Shown here piece by piece: positions 35,534 to 46,900 of a stretch of 64,000 nucleotides of DNA. The notes under the pieces are model-generated. The model saw only the letters and a list, made by a program, of their open reading frames with translations, was not told where the DNA came from and searched no databases. The number at the start of each line of letters is the position of its first letter. Within the stretch, counting starts at the first letter, position 1. The stretch covers positions 24,336,114 to 24,400,113 of the forward strand of contig CM070502.1 of assembly GCA_036346375.1 (NCBI GenBank), given 5' to 3'. This DNA comes from Guadua angustifolia. Taxonomy: Eukaryota; Streptophyta; Magnoliopsida; Poales; Poaceae. The position numbers and the translations under genes are program-made.

Positions 35534-36241
35534 TGTTTGCACCGAAATTTGGTAAGGTGTGGCTAAAATCATCAGGCTAAAGATTGTGTTTTGGGTAGGT
35601 ATCGGATTAGAAAGGAAAAGATAAAAATAGTGCTATAGCCGATATCAGATAAAGGAGATAGAGTTGTAACCGATATTGGTCTAAACAAGGGAAGTATTGT
35701 TCGAGTTAAGGCCGATACGGATCATGGTAAAATAGCATATTGGAGGTGGATATGATCGGCCAACAGCTATAAAAAATGGTCAAGGGCAAGCGAGAAACAC
35801 AACACCTTCAATCAAATAACTCGCATTTACTCTTTTATTTTCCTGTCGACTAGAAGTAGCTTTGTAATTTAAAATCATCCTTGTAATCTAATACTGATCA
35901 ATAAGTTGTACATCACTGATTGTTGATCTCCATCAATTTCGCCAATCAGGTTTAATTTTTCTTTGAACTTGCTACGGATCGCCTTTTTGGGAAAGTCTAC
36001 CTCTTACCATCTGATTACCCTTAATCAGCTAATTAGACTTATCATTACCCTAAATTTAATCGGCTTTTTTAGCTATTTAGATCTTTGCTAATTTATCGTG
36101 ATTGATTGGTTTTGAGTGTATTTTCTGTTTATCTTACCGATTGTAGGATCAAATCGGTTAGCACACCTTCAATTATTGAACCCAGTGTTCGTCGCATGTG
36201 TTAAGGCTGATTAATCCGTCATCATATTTTTGACGCCAACA
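35534..36241 (+). repeat. Gypsy-type LTR, about 708 bp
   Basis: It begins TGTTTGCACC and ends GACGCCAACA (TG...CA). A TATA-like stretch (acagctataaaaaatgg) is followed by a CAACACCTTCAATC-type start region and an aataag signal. It is similar over more than 500 bp to the fragment at 10832-11364. Sequence on its right (37.7-39.6 kb, outside the hAT insertions) reads like decayed gag, so it could equally be a 5' LTR or a junction LTR. Confidence 0.68.
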
Positions 36242-36432
36242 CCTGCCCACCCCGATTAGGCATAGACCCTTTAGCTGCTGACAACGCCTTTTGGGGATAG
36301 AAATGCCGGAATGATCATTATTTACATATCGTAGAGGATGAGTGAGATAAGTCAATCTATTAGAGATATGCGGAAGGTTACTAATATATGGTAGGAACTA
36401 TAATGAATACAAATTATCATGATTGCTTTTAC

Positions 36433-37670
36433 CAGGGGCGGAGAGAGGGGAGGGGGGTGGCAGGGGCCTGGCCCCCCCCCCAATGAAAATAAAGTTTAAT
36501 AGCAAATTATTGTTGAACCTCAAAGTATTCTCGAGGAGATGTTGCAAGTGCCCTTAAGATTCTTATATCGTTTGATTTTGTGTTTATTATATGCTTGATG
36601 AAAAAAATTATGAAGATCACTGATGTGCTATGTCAAACACTTCAACAAAAATCCTTGGACATTTTAAATGCTTTGGATTCTGTTTCTAACACTAAGGTGT
36701 TACTTGGTGAATTGAGAGAAAATGGTTTTCAACCACTTCTAGAAGAGGTCAAATCTTTTTCTATGAAGCATGAGATTGAGATCCCTGATATGAACAACAA
36801 GTTTGTTGACGTAAAAAAATCTCGTAATAAGCATGACAACACTGCACCATTATAATGTAGATGTATTCAATGTTGCAGTTGATGAACAATTGGTCAAGTT
36901 AAATGATCGTTTCAGTGTTCAAGCAACAGAGCTCCTGACCCTTTGTGCATCTTTGGACCCAAGATATGACACCTTTGACATGTCAAAGATACATACCTTA
37001 GTGGAAAAGTTCTATTCGGCTGATTTTTCTACTTAAGAAAGAACTCAACTGGAGAGTCAATTACCACACTTTCAACTTGATGCATGCAACCATCCGGAGC
37101 TACAATGCTTGGCTACTTTTGCTGACTTGACAAGTGGACTATATAAAATAAGTAAAGCTTCTATTTTTCTCAACTTGATGTATGCAATGCTTGATATCTC
37201 TTGCTAACTTAACAAATGGACTATATAAAATAGGTAAAACTTCCCATTATTCAATGGTCGATAGGCTATTACGATTGGTCATAAATCTTTCGATGTCAAC
37301 AACAATCACAGAGCGAGCATTTTCAGCTATGAAACTTATCAAGACCCGCTTTCAAAATAAAATAGGAGATGACTTTCTTCGACATTCCATGATAGTTTAC
37401 ATTGAAAAAGAACTAGCAGCAAAAATTAGTTCAGATGAACTTATTGACTTGTATGATCTTCTAGGTAGTCGTAGAACTAAATTTAATTTAATAGAGATGT
37501 GAGTTTCTTATTCTAAAAAATATGTCATATTTTACTTATGTGGATATGTGGTTATACTATATTTAAATTTAAATGCAACGATATTTCTATGATATTTTTT
37601 GATGGGTGCTATGATAATTTTTGGTTGGTCCACGTGGCCCCCGTAACCCGAAATCCTGGCTCCGCCCCTG
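36433..37670 (+). mobile_element. hAT element with transposase remnants, 1.24 kb
   Basis: Ends CAGGGGCGGAG and, from the right, CAGGGGCGGAGCC form an 11-bp perfect inverted repeat. The 8-bp target duplication GCTTTTAC is perfect (36425-36432 and 37671-37678). The interior codes for pieces of a DUF4371/ZMYM1-like hAT transposase. It is internally deleted, as only the C-terminal half remains. Confidence 0.92.
36580..37502 (+). pseudogene. hAT transposase C-terminal remnants
   Basis: There are three frames in order: 36580-36855 (QTLQQKSLDILNALDSVSNT, FQPLLEEVKSF), 36833-37036 (LLTLCASLDPRYDTFDMSKI) and 37182-37502. The last is the hAT dimerisation domain, with LSMSTTITERAFSAMKLIKT, RFQNKIGDDFLRHSM and YIEKELAAKI. 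The pattern matches plant hAT transposases of the 'zinc finger MYM-type protein 1-like' class. The zinc finger and the N-terminal catalytic part are missing. A small internal duplication (cttgctaacttaacaaatgg and ttgctgacttgacaagtgga) and stops separate the frames. Confidence 0.85.
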
Positions 37671-37678
37671 GCTTTTAC

Positions 37679-39660
37679 ATGTATTCTAATATCCCTATAG
37701 TCGGAGCGCGAGCGTTGGAGACGCTCACGTTGAAGAAGAAGCCTGTGAGAGGATGCTCAAATTGAAGTAGAAGCCAATGGGGAGTGCCATGTGAAGAGTT
37801 GTTGATGAAGTTGTCTATCATCGATATAGTAATCGAAGTAGAATTGCCGATGATGAAGAGGGAGTCATTGAATCAGGACTTCAGGAGACAGTGGCAAAGA
37901 GCCTTGCTATGGTGGACATAGAAGCCAATGATGCAGCAGTCGAAGAAGTTGACGATAGGGGGTCAATCTGGACTCGCGCACTAAGAGTGGGGAGAAACCG
38001 ATGGTTAGGGGTGGGCATATTTAAATTGAAACCGAAAAGCCAAATCGAACCGAACCGAATTAACCGATTTTTTTGGTTTTTTTGGTTTTCGGTATTCGGT
38101 TCGGTTTCCAACTTTGAGAAACCGAACCAACCGATGTATTCCCCATTCGGCCATTCCATCAGAGTGAGCGAGCGGCTGAGCGATTGCATTCCCCATTCCA
38201 TCAGTGACTTCGGTCCTTCACGCCTTCTCGTTCGCTCATTCGGTGTTCCCCATTCCTCGCCATCGCTGCCCATCCTAGCCATTCCCCGTTCGCCTCCATT
38301 CGCAGTGCAGTGCATGCGGTGGTCACCAAGTGCAGTGCCCCCATGTCCCAGCCTCCATCCGCAGCTCCACCTCCACGCCATGCGACGCATCTCTCGCCGG
38401 CCTCATGGACTCTGCACCACCCGCGACCAGATCCGGCCACTCCACACCACCCACGACCAGATCCGGCTGGAATTGATATGCGGAGGCGGCGCAGAGGAGC
38501 TCGATGACCAGATCTGATCGAGAAGGTTGTGGCGGCGGTCTGGTGGAGGTGGGACTGGACCGCATGGAGGGTCGCCTCCGGTGGGGCGCCGCCCCAGTCA
38601 ACGAAGGCGGAGGCGCTCGACGGCAGCTAGATCTAACACGCGAAGGCAGTGGCGGCCTCGGCCGCGTGGTCCTCGGGCGGCGGCGGCCTCGGACTTGGTG
38701 CGGTGCATCATCCTCCGACGCGGCGGCGCCTCATCCCTTGGTGAGTCCTCCCTGACACGGCTCTCCCTCAACGCGATGATGCATCCTCCTTCGATGAGTC
38801 TTCCAACTTTCAGTGACGAGCTTGTCAAATTTTTTATGTAAATCTCAATACATGCGTACAATTGAGTTATTATTGCAGTGGATTAGTAGTATTCTAGTGT
38901 CTATTATCTGAATTATTGTTTGTTTGTGCCTAAATCACTGATATTTACTGATCTAATCATCTGAATGTTGGTATCTTTTGCGGTTAACCGAAAAACCGAA
39001 CCAAATTTTTTTCGGTCTATTCTGTTCGGTTTTCGAATTTGAAGCGACAATTTCGGTTTCTAGTTTTCATAAACCGAAAAAACCGAACCGAATACACCGA
39101 AAAAACTGAATGCCCACCCCTACCGATGGAGACCCTCGGAAAGGTGCAGTACCAAGAGTCCACCGATAACAGCTCAACGATAGACTCTAGAGGCGATACT
39201 TACCGCCATTCCCTCTATCCCTGTACACAACCACAAACAACGGGGGGATGGCAATAGGGGGAAGTGCTTCGAGGAAGGGCTCACAGAGGCAAACCTATAG
39301 TACGGGGAAGGGCACGAAGAGTGGTGGAGGTGAGCGGTAGGCAAGACAACCCCATGATAATATGGGCTTGTGGTATAGAGGCCAGTCTTTGAGCCATTGG
39401 GGCTTTCTTAGTGAGCAGCCTAGGTACCCCGTGTTAGGGTACGGCTCGATGTCCTACAGACGACATATGCTTGTCAGGTACTTGCACCAGTTGAACAAGC
39501 ATTCGGTCTAGATGGTGCATTACAAAAACAAGAAGTCTGCCTGGCTGCCGTAGGACATGAACTGGGAGGAGTACAAGCAAGTGCACGAGAGGAAGCAGCG
39601 AGATCATTGTTGATGACGCAGCGGTGGAAGTTGCACCTTACACGTACTACTACTAGTAGG
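37679..39660 (+). pseudogene. Decayed gypsy gag-like interior interrupted by a hAT element
   Basis: Outside the hAT element at 38006-39122 this stretch reads in one general direction as charged, Gag-like sequence. Examples are VAKSLAMVDIEANDAAVEEV before the insertion, and YLHQLNKHS followed by KNKKSAWLP and WEEYKQVHERKQR after it. With the LTR at 35534-36241 it is best read as a 5' LTR plus decayed gag. Stops are frequent and no zinc knuckle is left. Confidence 0.4.
38006..39122. mobile_element. Non-autonomous hAT-type element, 1.12 kb
   Basis: The inverted repeat TAGGGGTGGGCAT is perfect over 13 bp. The 8-bp duplication is ccgatggt (37998-38005) and ccgatgga (39123-39130), with one mismatch. 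Both subterminal regions are arrays of AACCGAA/TTCGGTT words. The centre (38160-38760) is GC-rich and gives long overlapping frames on both strands, none with a known domain; it may be a captured gene fragment. Confidence 0.9.
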
Positions 39661-40902
39661 TATATCAATGCATAGTTATTCACTAGATCCTTTTACTCAT
39701 GTAGCACATCTTCTTGCAATACATATTCATACTCCTTTAATTATGCCTCTTGCAAGTAGTTCGGGCTGACCGGTGGGTTGTAACATTGTCCATGCTTCAA
39801 TAGGTATTTATCTCGTTTATTATGTTCGAAACAATTGTGATGGATGGAATGCACGACATGATTTCAAAGTTGTATTGTAATAGGATTTCAAAAGTGTTTA
39901 TGAATTGCGAATTGTCAAGCAATGGGATGGATGCAACAGCATGGTGTTAGTGAATGTCATCTGTGTCAATTTTATTTCATGTTTATCATTTATGATCACA
40001 ACATATATTGATTGTTACCAAATTTTAGTGTTAGAATCCGAAAAACAATCAAAATACTATCGAAATTTCTAAATTAGTATTTTGCATTCAAATAGATAAA
40101 AAATATAAATAAATACTTACATGATTTTTTAATATTTTTCTAACCTTTGGAGATCATTTTGCAGGGCTTGAAAATTGCCTAAATTTCGGCAATTTTAGCC
40201 AAAATTTCAGTTTTGCCAAAATTTCAGTTTTTACACACACAAAATTATCAGATTTCAGAAATGCTTTTTGAGTTTCGACCGGATTTAGACCAAAATTCAG
40301 AAATGTTTAAGGTTGCTCCACTTCACGAAATTTTTGGAGGTATGCCGTTTGGTATGGCTCCGCCCGCTCAAACCAAGAAGCTGGAAGCATGAGCCATACC
40401 AAACAAGTCCTATGTATAATGGGAATGGAATTCCGAAAAACAAAACTACTTCAAGGAGACAGGCTCGGAAAAAGAGAGGTTGCTGTACATACAACAAATT
40501 TCCTAATACCACCTCTTTGCTCCAGAGAGCAATTGTACCCATTTGAATTTGGATGACTCAAAACAAAATTCTAAATACAATAATTTATACTACACAATAA
40601 TAATTCCCAATTTATCACCTCCTCAAAACACTGATACCAAATTTATCCTCAACTAATGAACTAAATAACAATTCTGAACTTACTGCCTAATTTATACATT
40701 CTACCACAATAGGTATGTGGAAAGTCATCCTTGTTGCATGATAAACTATCTTGATTACTCTGCTGCCGCCACCAAAGTCTCTTCTCATCCATTTAACAAC
40801 TCAAATGCATTTAGGACATTACAAATTTACTTATTGGGAGAATCTCTTAGATATTATATCACCAAACCAATCCTTCCTGCAGCTTTATGTAGTACAAAAT
40901 TC
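39661..40902. other. Intergenic, AT-rich; 3' flank of the coiled-coil gene
   Basis: From 40160 to 40310 there is an AAATTTCAG/CCAAAATTTC low-complexity patch. 40550-40900 is the AT-rich 3' UTR or flank of the minus-strand gene. No gene was seen. Confidence 0.4.
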
Positions 40903-43900
40903 TCACCACTTACGCTCTGACAACAAAATGAGCTGCAAATCAAGATAAATTGTCAAATATTGAGATGCTGACTACTGGTCTAATGCAAAGCCATAAATAT
41001 AGGTATGGCATCAAATGTAAAGAAAAGCTCATACCTGTTGGGCGACATGGACTAGTTGACAGTCACCTTGAGGCGACTCTATCAAGAGATCTTGTGTGTC
41101 AGGCTTTGCCTGGGGCTCTTGTTTGCCAGCTAGACTATCCAGACTGCGGCTCTTCTCAGGGACAGCACCTTGAGGAGTGCTGTCTAAAGACGAACTCTTG
41201 CGTTTCCTGCGGTTGAATGTATATTTGATACATCTCGCACCTTCAGCTTGCATGAAAACTCCAGAAGATGCCTTCGTATTTTGTTGTTTGTCCAGGGAGC
41301 TGACAACTGAAGCATCAGCTCTGTCTGAAGCTAAATTGCAACTTTCATCCACGTGCACTTCTTTCCAGCCTGCTGAATTATCCTCTGGGGCTCTGCACCC
41401 TGGATGGTCCACTTGTAAGTCACCTGCATCATGTTAGGCATGTTTAGGGTTCAATCCACATTAAAAAGAAAGAGCATATCATGTAAATATACAAGGTTTC
41501 TAAAAGGTACCTTCATCTCCAATTTCACTTTTGGTTGATTGAAGGGATAGTGGGGAGCTGTTCTCAGACTTAAATTCACCAGTATTTGTATCAGTCGGAT
41601 GCATCAAGTTTTCGGTAGTACATTGCAAAACTAGACCATTGTTTCTGGGATGTGTATAAGAGGGATTATCTATCATTTCAGAGCTGCGTTCACTATTGAA
41701 CATGATGTTCTCATTGGCTGTTCTTAGCAGGGTGTTACCTGATTCAGGCACACTTTTGGACTCAGAACGACCAGCCTCAAAAATCCTGACAGTCTCAGAT
41801 CTTTTTCCCTTTTTCATTTGCATGTAGCTGACTGCATGTACATCTTTTGGTTCAGGGGAGGCGGTACAAAGATTTAAGTCAGCATCCATCCCACCCATGA
41901 GCAAATCATCCTTAAGGTCAGTTAACCCCTCACCACCACCACCACGGGTGGACACCTTTGGAGATGACAGATTCTGTTCAAGTGCCTGAAGTAGCAGCAA
42001 ACACCCATTTCCATCAGATGATTTACATTCTGTTTTCCCATGCTCACCAGAATTATCACGCTTATAACTAGGCCTGCTCCGTCTGCATCTCTTGCGCTTG
42101 CAGTTGGCTAGAAATTTTGTTTGAAGTATCTGTTCCATGATGGACCTTGAGCGGCATTCAGTCTTTGAACGGCTATTCTTTGCGCTAGCCTGCTTGCTAT
42201 TTTGTTCAAGGGAGTGTTTAAGTGCACGAATACGCTGTGTACACCCATTACGATACAACTCAGGTTTCTTATTTCTAGCCATAAATGATGCCAGATCAGA
42301 ACCACAGTGATATAGGTTCTCCAAGTTTTCAACGGCTCCATTCTCCTTTGCGTTTGTGGGAACACGACAAGTGTCATCTGCGGTATTTTTATTCTTCAAT
42401 GATGCATTTCTGTCTTGGAGATTCATCTTAGAATGAGAGCTGATGTTTTTATTACAACCAATCTTATCGCAGGTTGGAAGGCTATTTATTCTTTCCTCAG
42501 CTAAAGTTTTCCTTGTCTGCTCCAATTCGGTATTTGCTCTCTGCAGCTCAACTTGAAGGGAGGCTACATTATTTTGAGCACCATGTAGTTCTTCTTGTAG
42601 TTCCTTAATCTTTTTAACATGTGCCAAGGATTGTGATTCAACCACTTTAATCTGCACATGTGCAAACAAGTTTTAAGGCATGCATCACTTACAAATGAGA
42701 TAGGGAATAAGGATGCAGCTAGCTATAATTATAAAAACACTGGACTAAACGATAAACAATGCCGTACATTATACGGAAAGCTCAAAACCCAAATAACTGG
42801 AAATGGTGCAAGTCACCCTAGCGCACAGCATCGAAAGGGGGGCCAATCCCCAGTTCCATTAGTTGAAGATAGAAAGCGCAACAAATGAATGACAGTCTTC
42901 TCCATCTCTCCCTCTGAGTACTTATTCATTCTACGCTAAACAAAGAGTAATTAATGATTGGGTAGGAATGGAGGATAACTACAATAGAACTCAAATTAAC
43001 TTGATGTCTTTTTGGTAGGATACAGTGAGGAGTAAATTAAGATTCTGGAGTTCCAGCCTAATCATGTTGAGAACACATGGTGTTTGTAAAAGATGTTCTT
43101 AGTATAATTACTATGAAAAGTTTAGTAACAAAAAATCTTCATATAAGGGCAATGTTTTGTGGAGACCCGCCTAATTAACCTTGGGTAACAACAGCCACTC
43201 TGCTATTACTTCTGAGCTAATTAAGTGGATTTCGGTACAGTAGCTAGCAAAACAGCGGGCTCCCCGATACTTTATTAGTTACTATACCGTATTGCAGAAC
43301 AATAATTAGAGACTGAAAATGAAACTCTTTATTACATTCCATTAGCAACGCAGGCTATTATACATGCCTTATCTTACATAGATTCTATTACAACAAAAAT
43401 ACATCTTATAACCTCCTAACTCCTGGATGCTTGCTAGCATAGTGATATGGCCTACTAATACCACTACTCCTCCTGATAGTAGTAGTAATCATCCTCCTGA
43501 AGATCCTAATCCTGCGCACAGTCCTCCACCTAGACCTTGGAGGATTGTCCATAAGACTCACCTTCTAAGCAGGGGATGGATTTAAGCAAAGGTGAGTATA
43601 AAGTACTCAGCAAGCAATTAATAACAAATGCAATAGATGAATTTTCCCTTTTACCCAATTCCTATCCAACTTCACCTAAAAACCTTTCCCACCCAAAATA
43701 CTTTTACAAGAATTAGATTTTGGTTTTAAAGGTTACATATTTTAGATTTATGAAAACACTACTAATACTGTATATGAGACAGTCTAAACTTTCCGTAGTC
43801 TCTAATCCAAGATACTGGCTTAATTCAAGATTTACCCTACGCAGATTTGTATCACTTTACCCACAATGACAGCAACAAGAGATGTCTCAGAACGTTTATC

Positions 43901-46900
43901 ACTAATCCGACATTAGTTCTCCACCCTGCACTGAGTTTAGGTGCACCTATCCTATGCTGCCCCATAACTCCAGATACAGTTGTACCCTGGCTTCAACTAG
44001 CAGTACCAACCGAGCTTCAAATATACTGCCCCCATACATTTGATCCTGTCCCCTTGGGTCATACCGGCATTTCCCAAATGCATGACACTATTTTACTTAC
44101 TCATTGTGGAGAATTCGAATATCTTCATAGGACAACCTTTCTGGTCGATTTCACACACCATGGTTGGTACTAGTTTTACGACTTATTGCCTAAGTATTAG
44201 TTTGTTGTAACTTATATGATAGCCTATGTAGAGGGCCCCACCGGTGAATTCCCTTCTCATCGGCATCCTCTACCCACCAATTTAACACACACTAACCCAT
44301 CCATTAGCTAAACATACTAATCCACCAACAGCTCCATTTATCCATCCCACAATCCACTTTCCAATTCACCCACCCACTTAACCAGACACTTCCAGTTTCA
44401 CATTTTTATTTGAAATTAAACTTTCTCATGCAGTGATGATATAAGTAGTTCATAAAAGCAGTAAAAACATTTAATTAAACATGATCAAGGATTGCTTGCC
44501 TGGAATAGACTCGAAAGGTTCGGCCTCATTCAAAAATGAGTTCAGGCTGACTTGAGGGTTCTGTTTTGGCCCTGAAAATGAACTAGATTAATCTACAACA
44601 TTTTAACTAAATATGAGTTGCAGTGTCCAACACTTCCGATTATGCATTTTTATTATTTAAAGAAGTTGATGTTCATTTTTAAATGCCATGCACTTACATT
44701 GCTATACTTAACCCTTTATTCATCTAATGCACTACTGATGCTCTTATGGATTCTATATGCGGGTAAATCTACCCAATTCCCACTTGATCTCATTTTTTTC
44801 TCTTTTCTTTTCTCTTCTCCCCTTTTCTTCTTTTCTTCTCACTTTTACTTCTCTGCCACTTCTCTCTTTTCTCTCTACCTTTTTCTCTCCTCTGCCTTCC
44901 CTCTCTTTTCTAGCAACTGTCTCGGCTGAAACCTCATTGCTCTCTGGCTTCTACTGGACTGAAGCTACTCGGCCCCTCACTTCTACTGCCAACACCTACT
45001 CGGTTGCCCCTCTACTTTTCCTCCACCTCTTCTCTACTGTCGGACCCTTCCTGGCCAAGTCCTATATGGCTCATGAGCTAACCCTAGCTCAGCCAAAGGG
45101 ATTTTTGCTCTCTTTGCTTTGTGATTCTCTTGATCTACTGGTTTGCTAGCTTATGGACTTCTTGAGGTAAAATTGATTTAGCTTAATGGTCAATGATGAT
45201 TCAAAAAGAGCTTGAACTCTAGGTTGGGTGGCGAGGATGACGACACTGGCTTAGCTAGGACACTTCCTCGTGGACTACCAAAGTTCACTCTGAGACCAAC
45301 TCGATCCACTAGCTAGTCTATTGGATCTACTGATTTTACTACTACTACTATACTCTACTACTATTCGGTTGCTTACTTAAGCTCCTGATGAGTGAGGCTC
45401 GGTTCTGGAGTTGGGGTTGGTGAAGTGGCTGAGGGGGAAGAAACTGGCCTCCTCCTTCCAGCTCCTTGGCCGGCTTCTCCTCCTCCTGGCTCCTTCTGGT
45501 CCCTCTTCCTGCTCTCTCTTGGTTCAGCTTGGTTGCTTTTGCCTTGCTCTGGAAGTGAGGAATGGCTGCCTGTGCTGTTCTTGCTGGCTTTGCTGCGAAT
45601 CGGGGGGCTGCACTTGTGTGGCCTTGGCTTTCTCGGTTGTGGAAAAGGGGAGCTGAACCTCTGTGGCTTGGCTGAGAATGGCTTTGGGGGAATGAATCTC
45701 TTGCGGCCCTTGTGGCTATGGCTATGAGAAAAGTGATGGGGGGCTGCAGCCTTGGCTAGTCTCTTGCTGCGATCTGGCCAAGGGCAATGGCTCGCTGACT
45801 TGGGTATGGTGCATGAGGAAAGGGAGATGAATCTTCTGCTACCTTGACTGCACTGTGCCTTCACTTTTACCATACTACCTTTTACCACTTCATCCCTTTA
45901 CCATTTTACTCACTGCCCCCAATGCATGCAAGAGCAGGTATGAATGCTTATGCACTTGATTAATTAATTCATGCTCATGCTTAATTAGAATGTTCATGCT
46001 CTGTTATGCATAATGGTGCTTGACTTAGATTGGGGGCTTGTGGGGGGCGGTCCTCACATGTTTCTACTTCACCCTAGAGCTGACAAATTCTCTGAACAGG
46101 CCCTGGTAACTGCACAAACTGGTAGCATTGCTACAGATAATGTAGCCAAAGATATATGGTGCTTACAGCACAACTTGGTGGTTGGTATGCTTTCTTGTTA
46201 AAAAGTAGTTGCATAATTGTTTGTTCTCTTATTGAAAGATCAAAGATGCATTAGCATAGCCACTTAGAAAAAGAATGTGGTTCTGGATTGGTTGATCCAT
46301 GCTTCAGCAAGAGCCAGCACATTTTTTCTTTTCCACCTTATTTCTAATAAAAGGGGTATCATATATGGATGTCTTTATTAGAGATATATCAAGTTCAATT
46401 GAAACTTGCAAGGAGAAGAATATATAAATACTAAATAGTAGGGAGTTTCTAATTGAAAAGGGGTTGTTAAAACTTGAAAGTAAAAAACATTAGCTATAGC
46501 TAGGTATCCTCCCTATCTATACAGTCAATATCCATCAATAATAGCCAGAGAAGAGCAGTGGACAACTTCAGGCTGTTATTCTGGCTATCGCTAGAAAAAT
46601 AAGCACGACAACCTTAAGATGTGTAGATCACATCCTCCCACACAAATGGCGCATTGCCGAATAGTGGGTAAAGCGACAGAAATACTTTATGGGCATATTT
46701 CAAAGGATGCTGCAAGCCTACAACCTTGAGCAAGCTCATGCAACTCATCAATCAGGATTCATCGGTGAATATCACCATCAGGCATCAGGTTGAGACACTT
46801 GTAACTCTGACAGACTTGGTTTGGCCAATTCATGGTTAACAATGCTGAGCCACTATACCCTAATCATGAGGTTTGAATTTTTATGACCTGTTAATTTGTT

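Noticed and set aside
37891..38601. Long frames on both strands around 38.0-38.6 kb
   Set aside because: They cross the left end of a hAT element and lie in its GC-rich interior; no domain is visible.
44757..45888. Frames of 103-171 residues within the intronic LTR
   Set aside because: They arise from a CT-rich tract and GC-rich LTR DNA, without motifs, and overlap on opposite strands.
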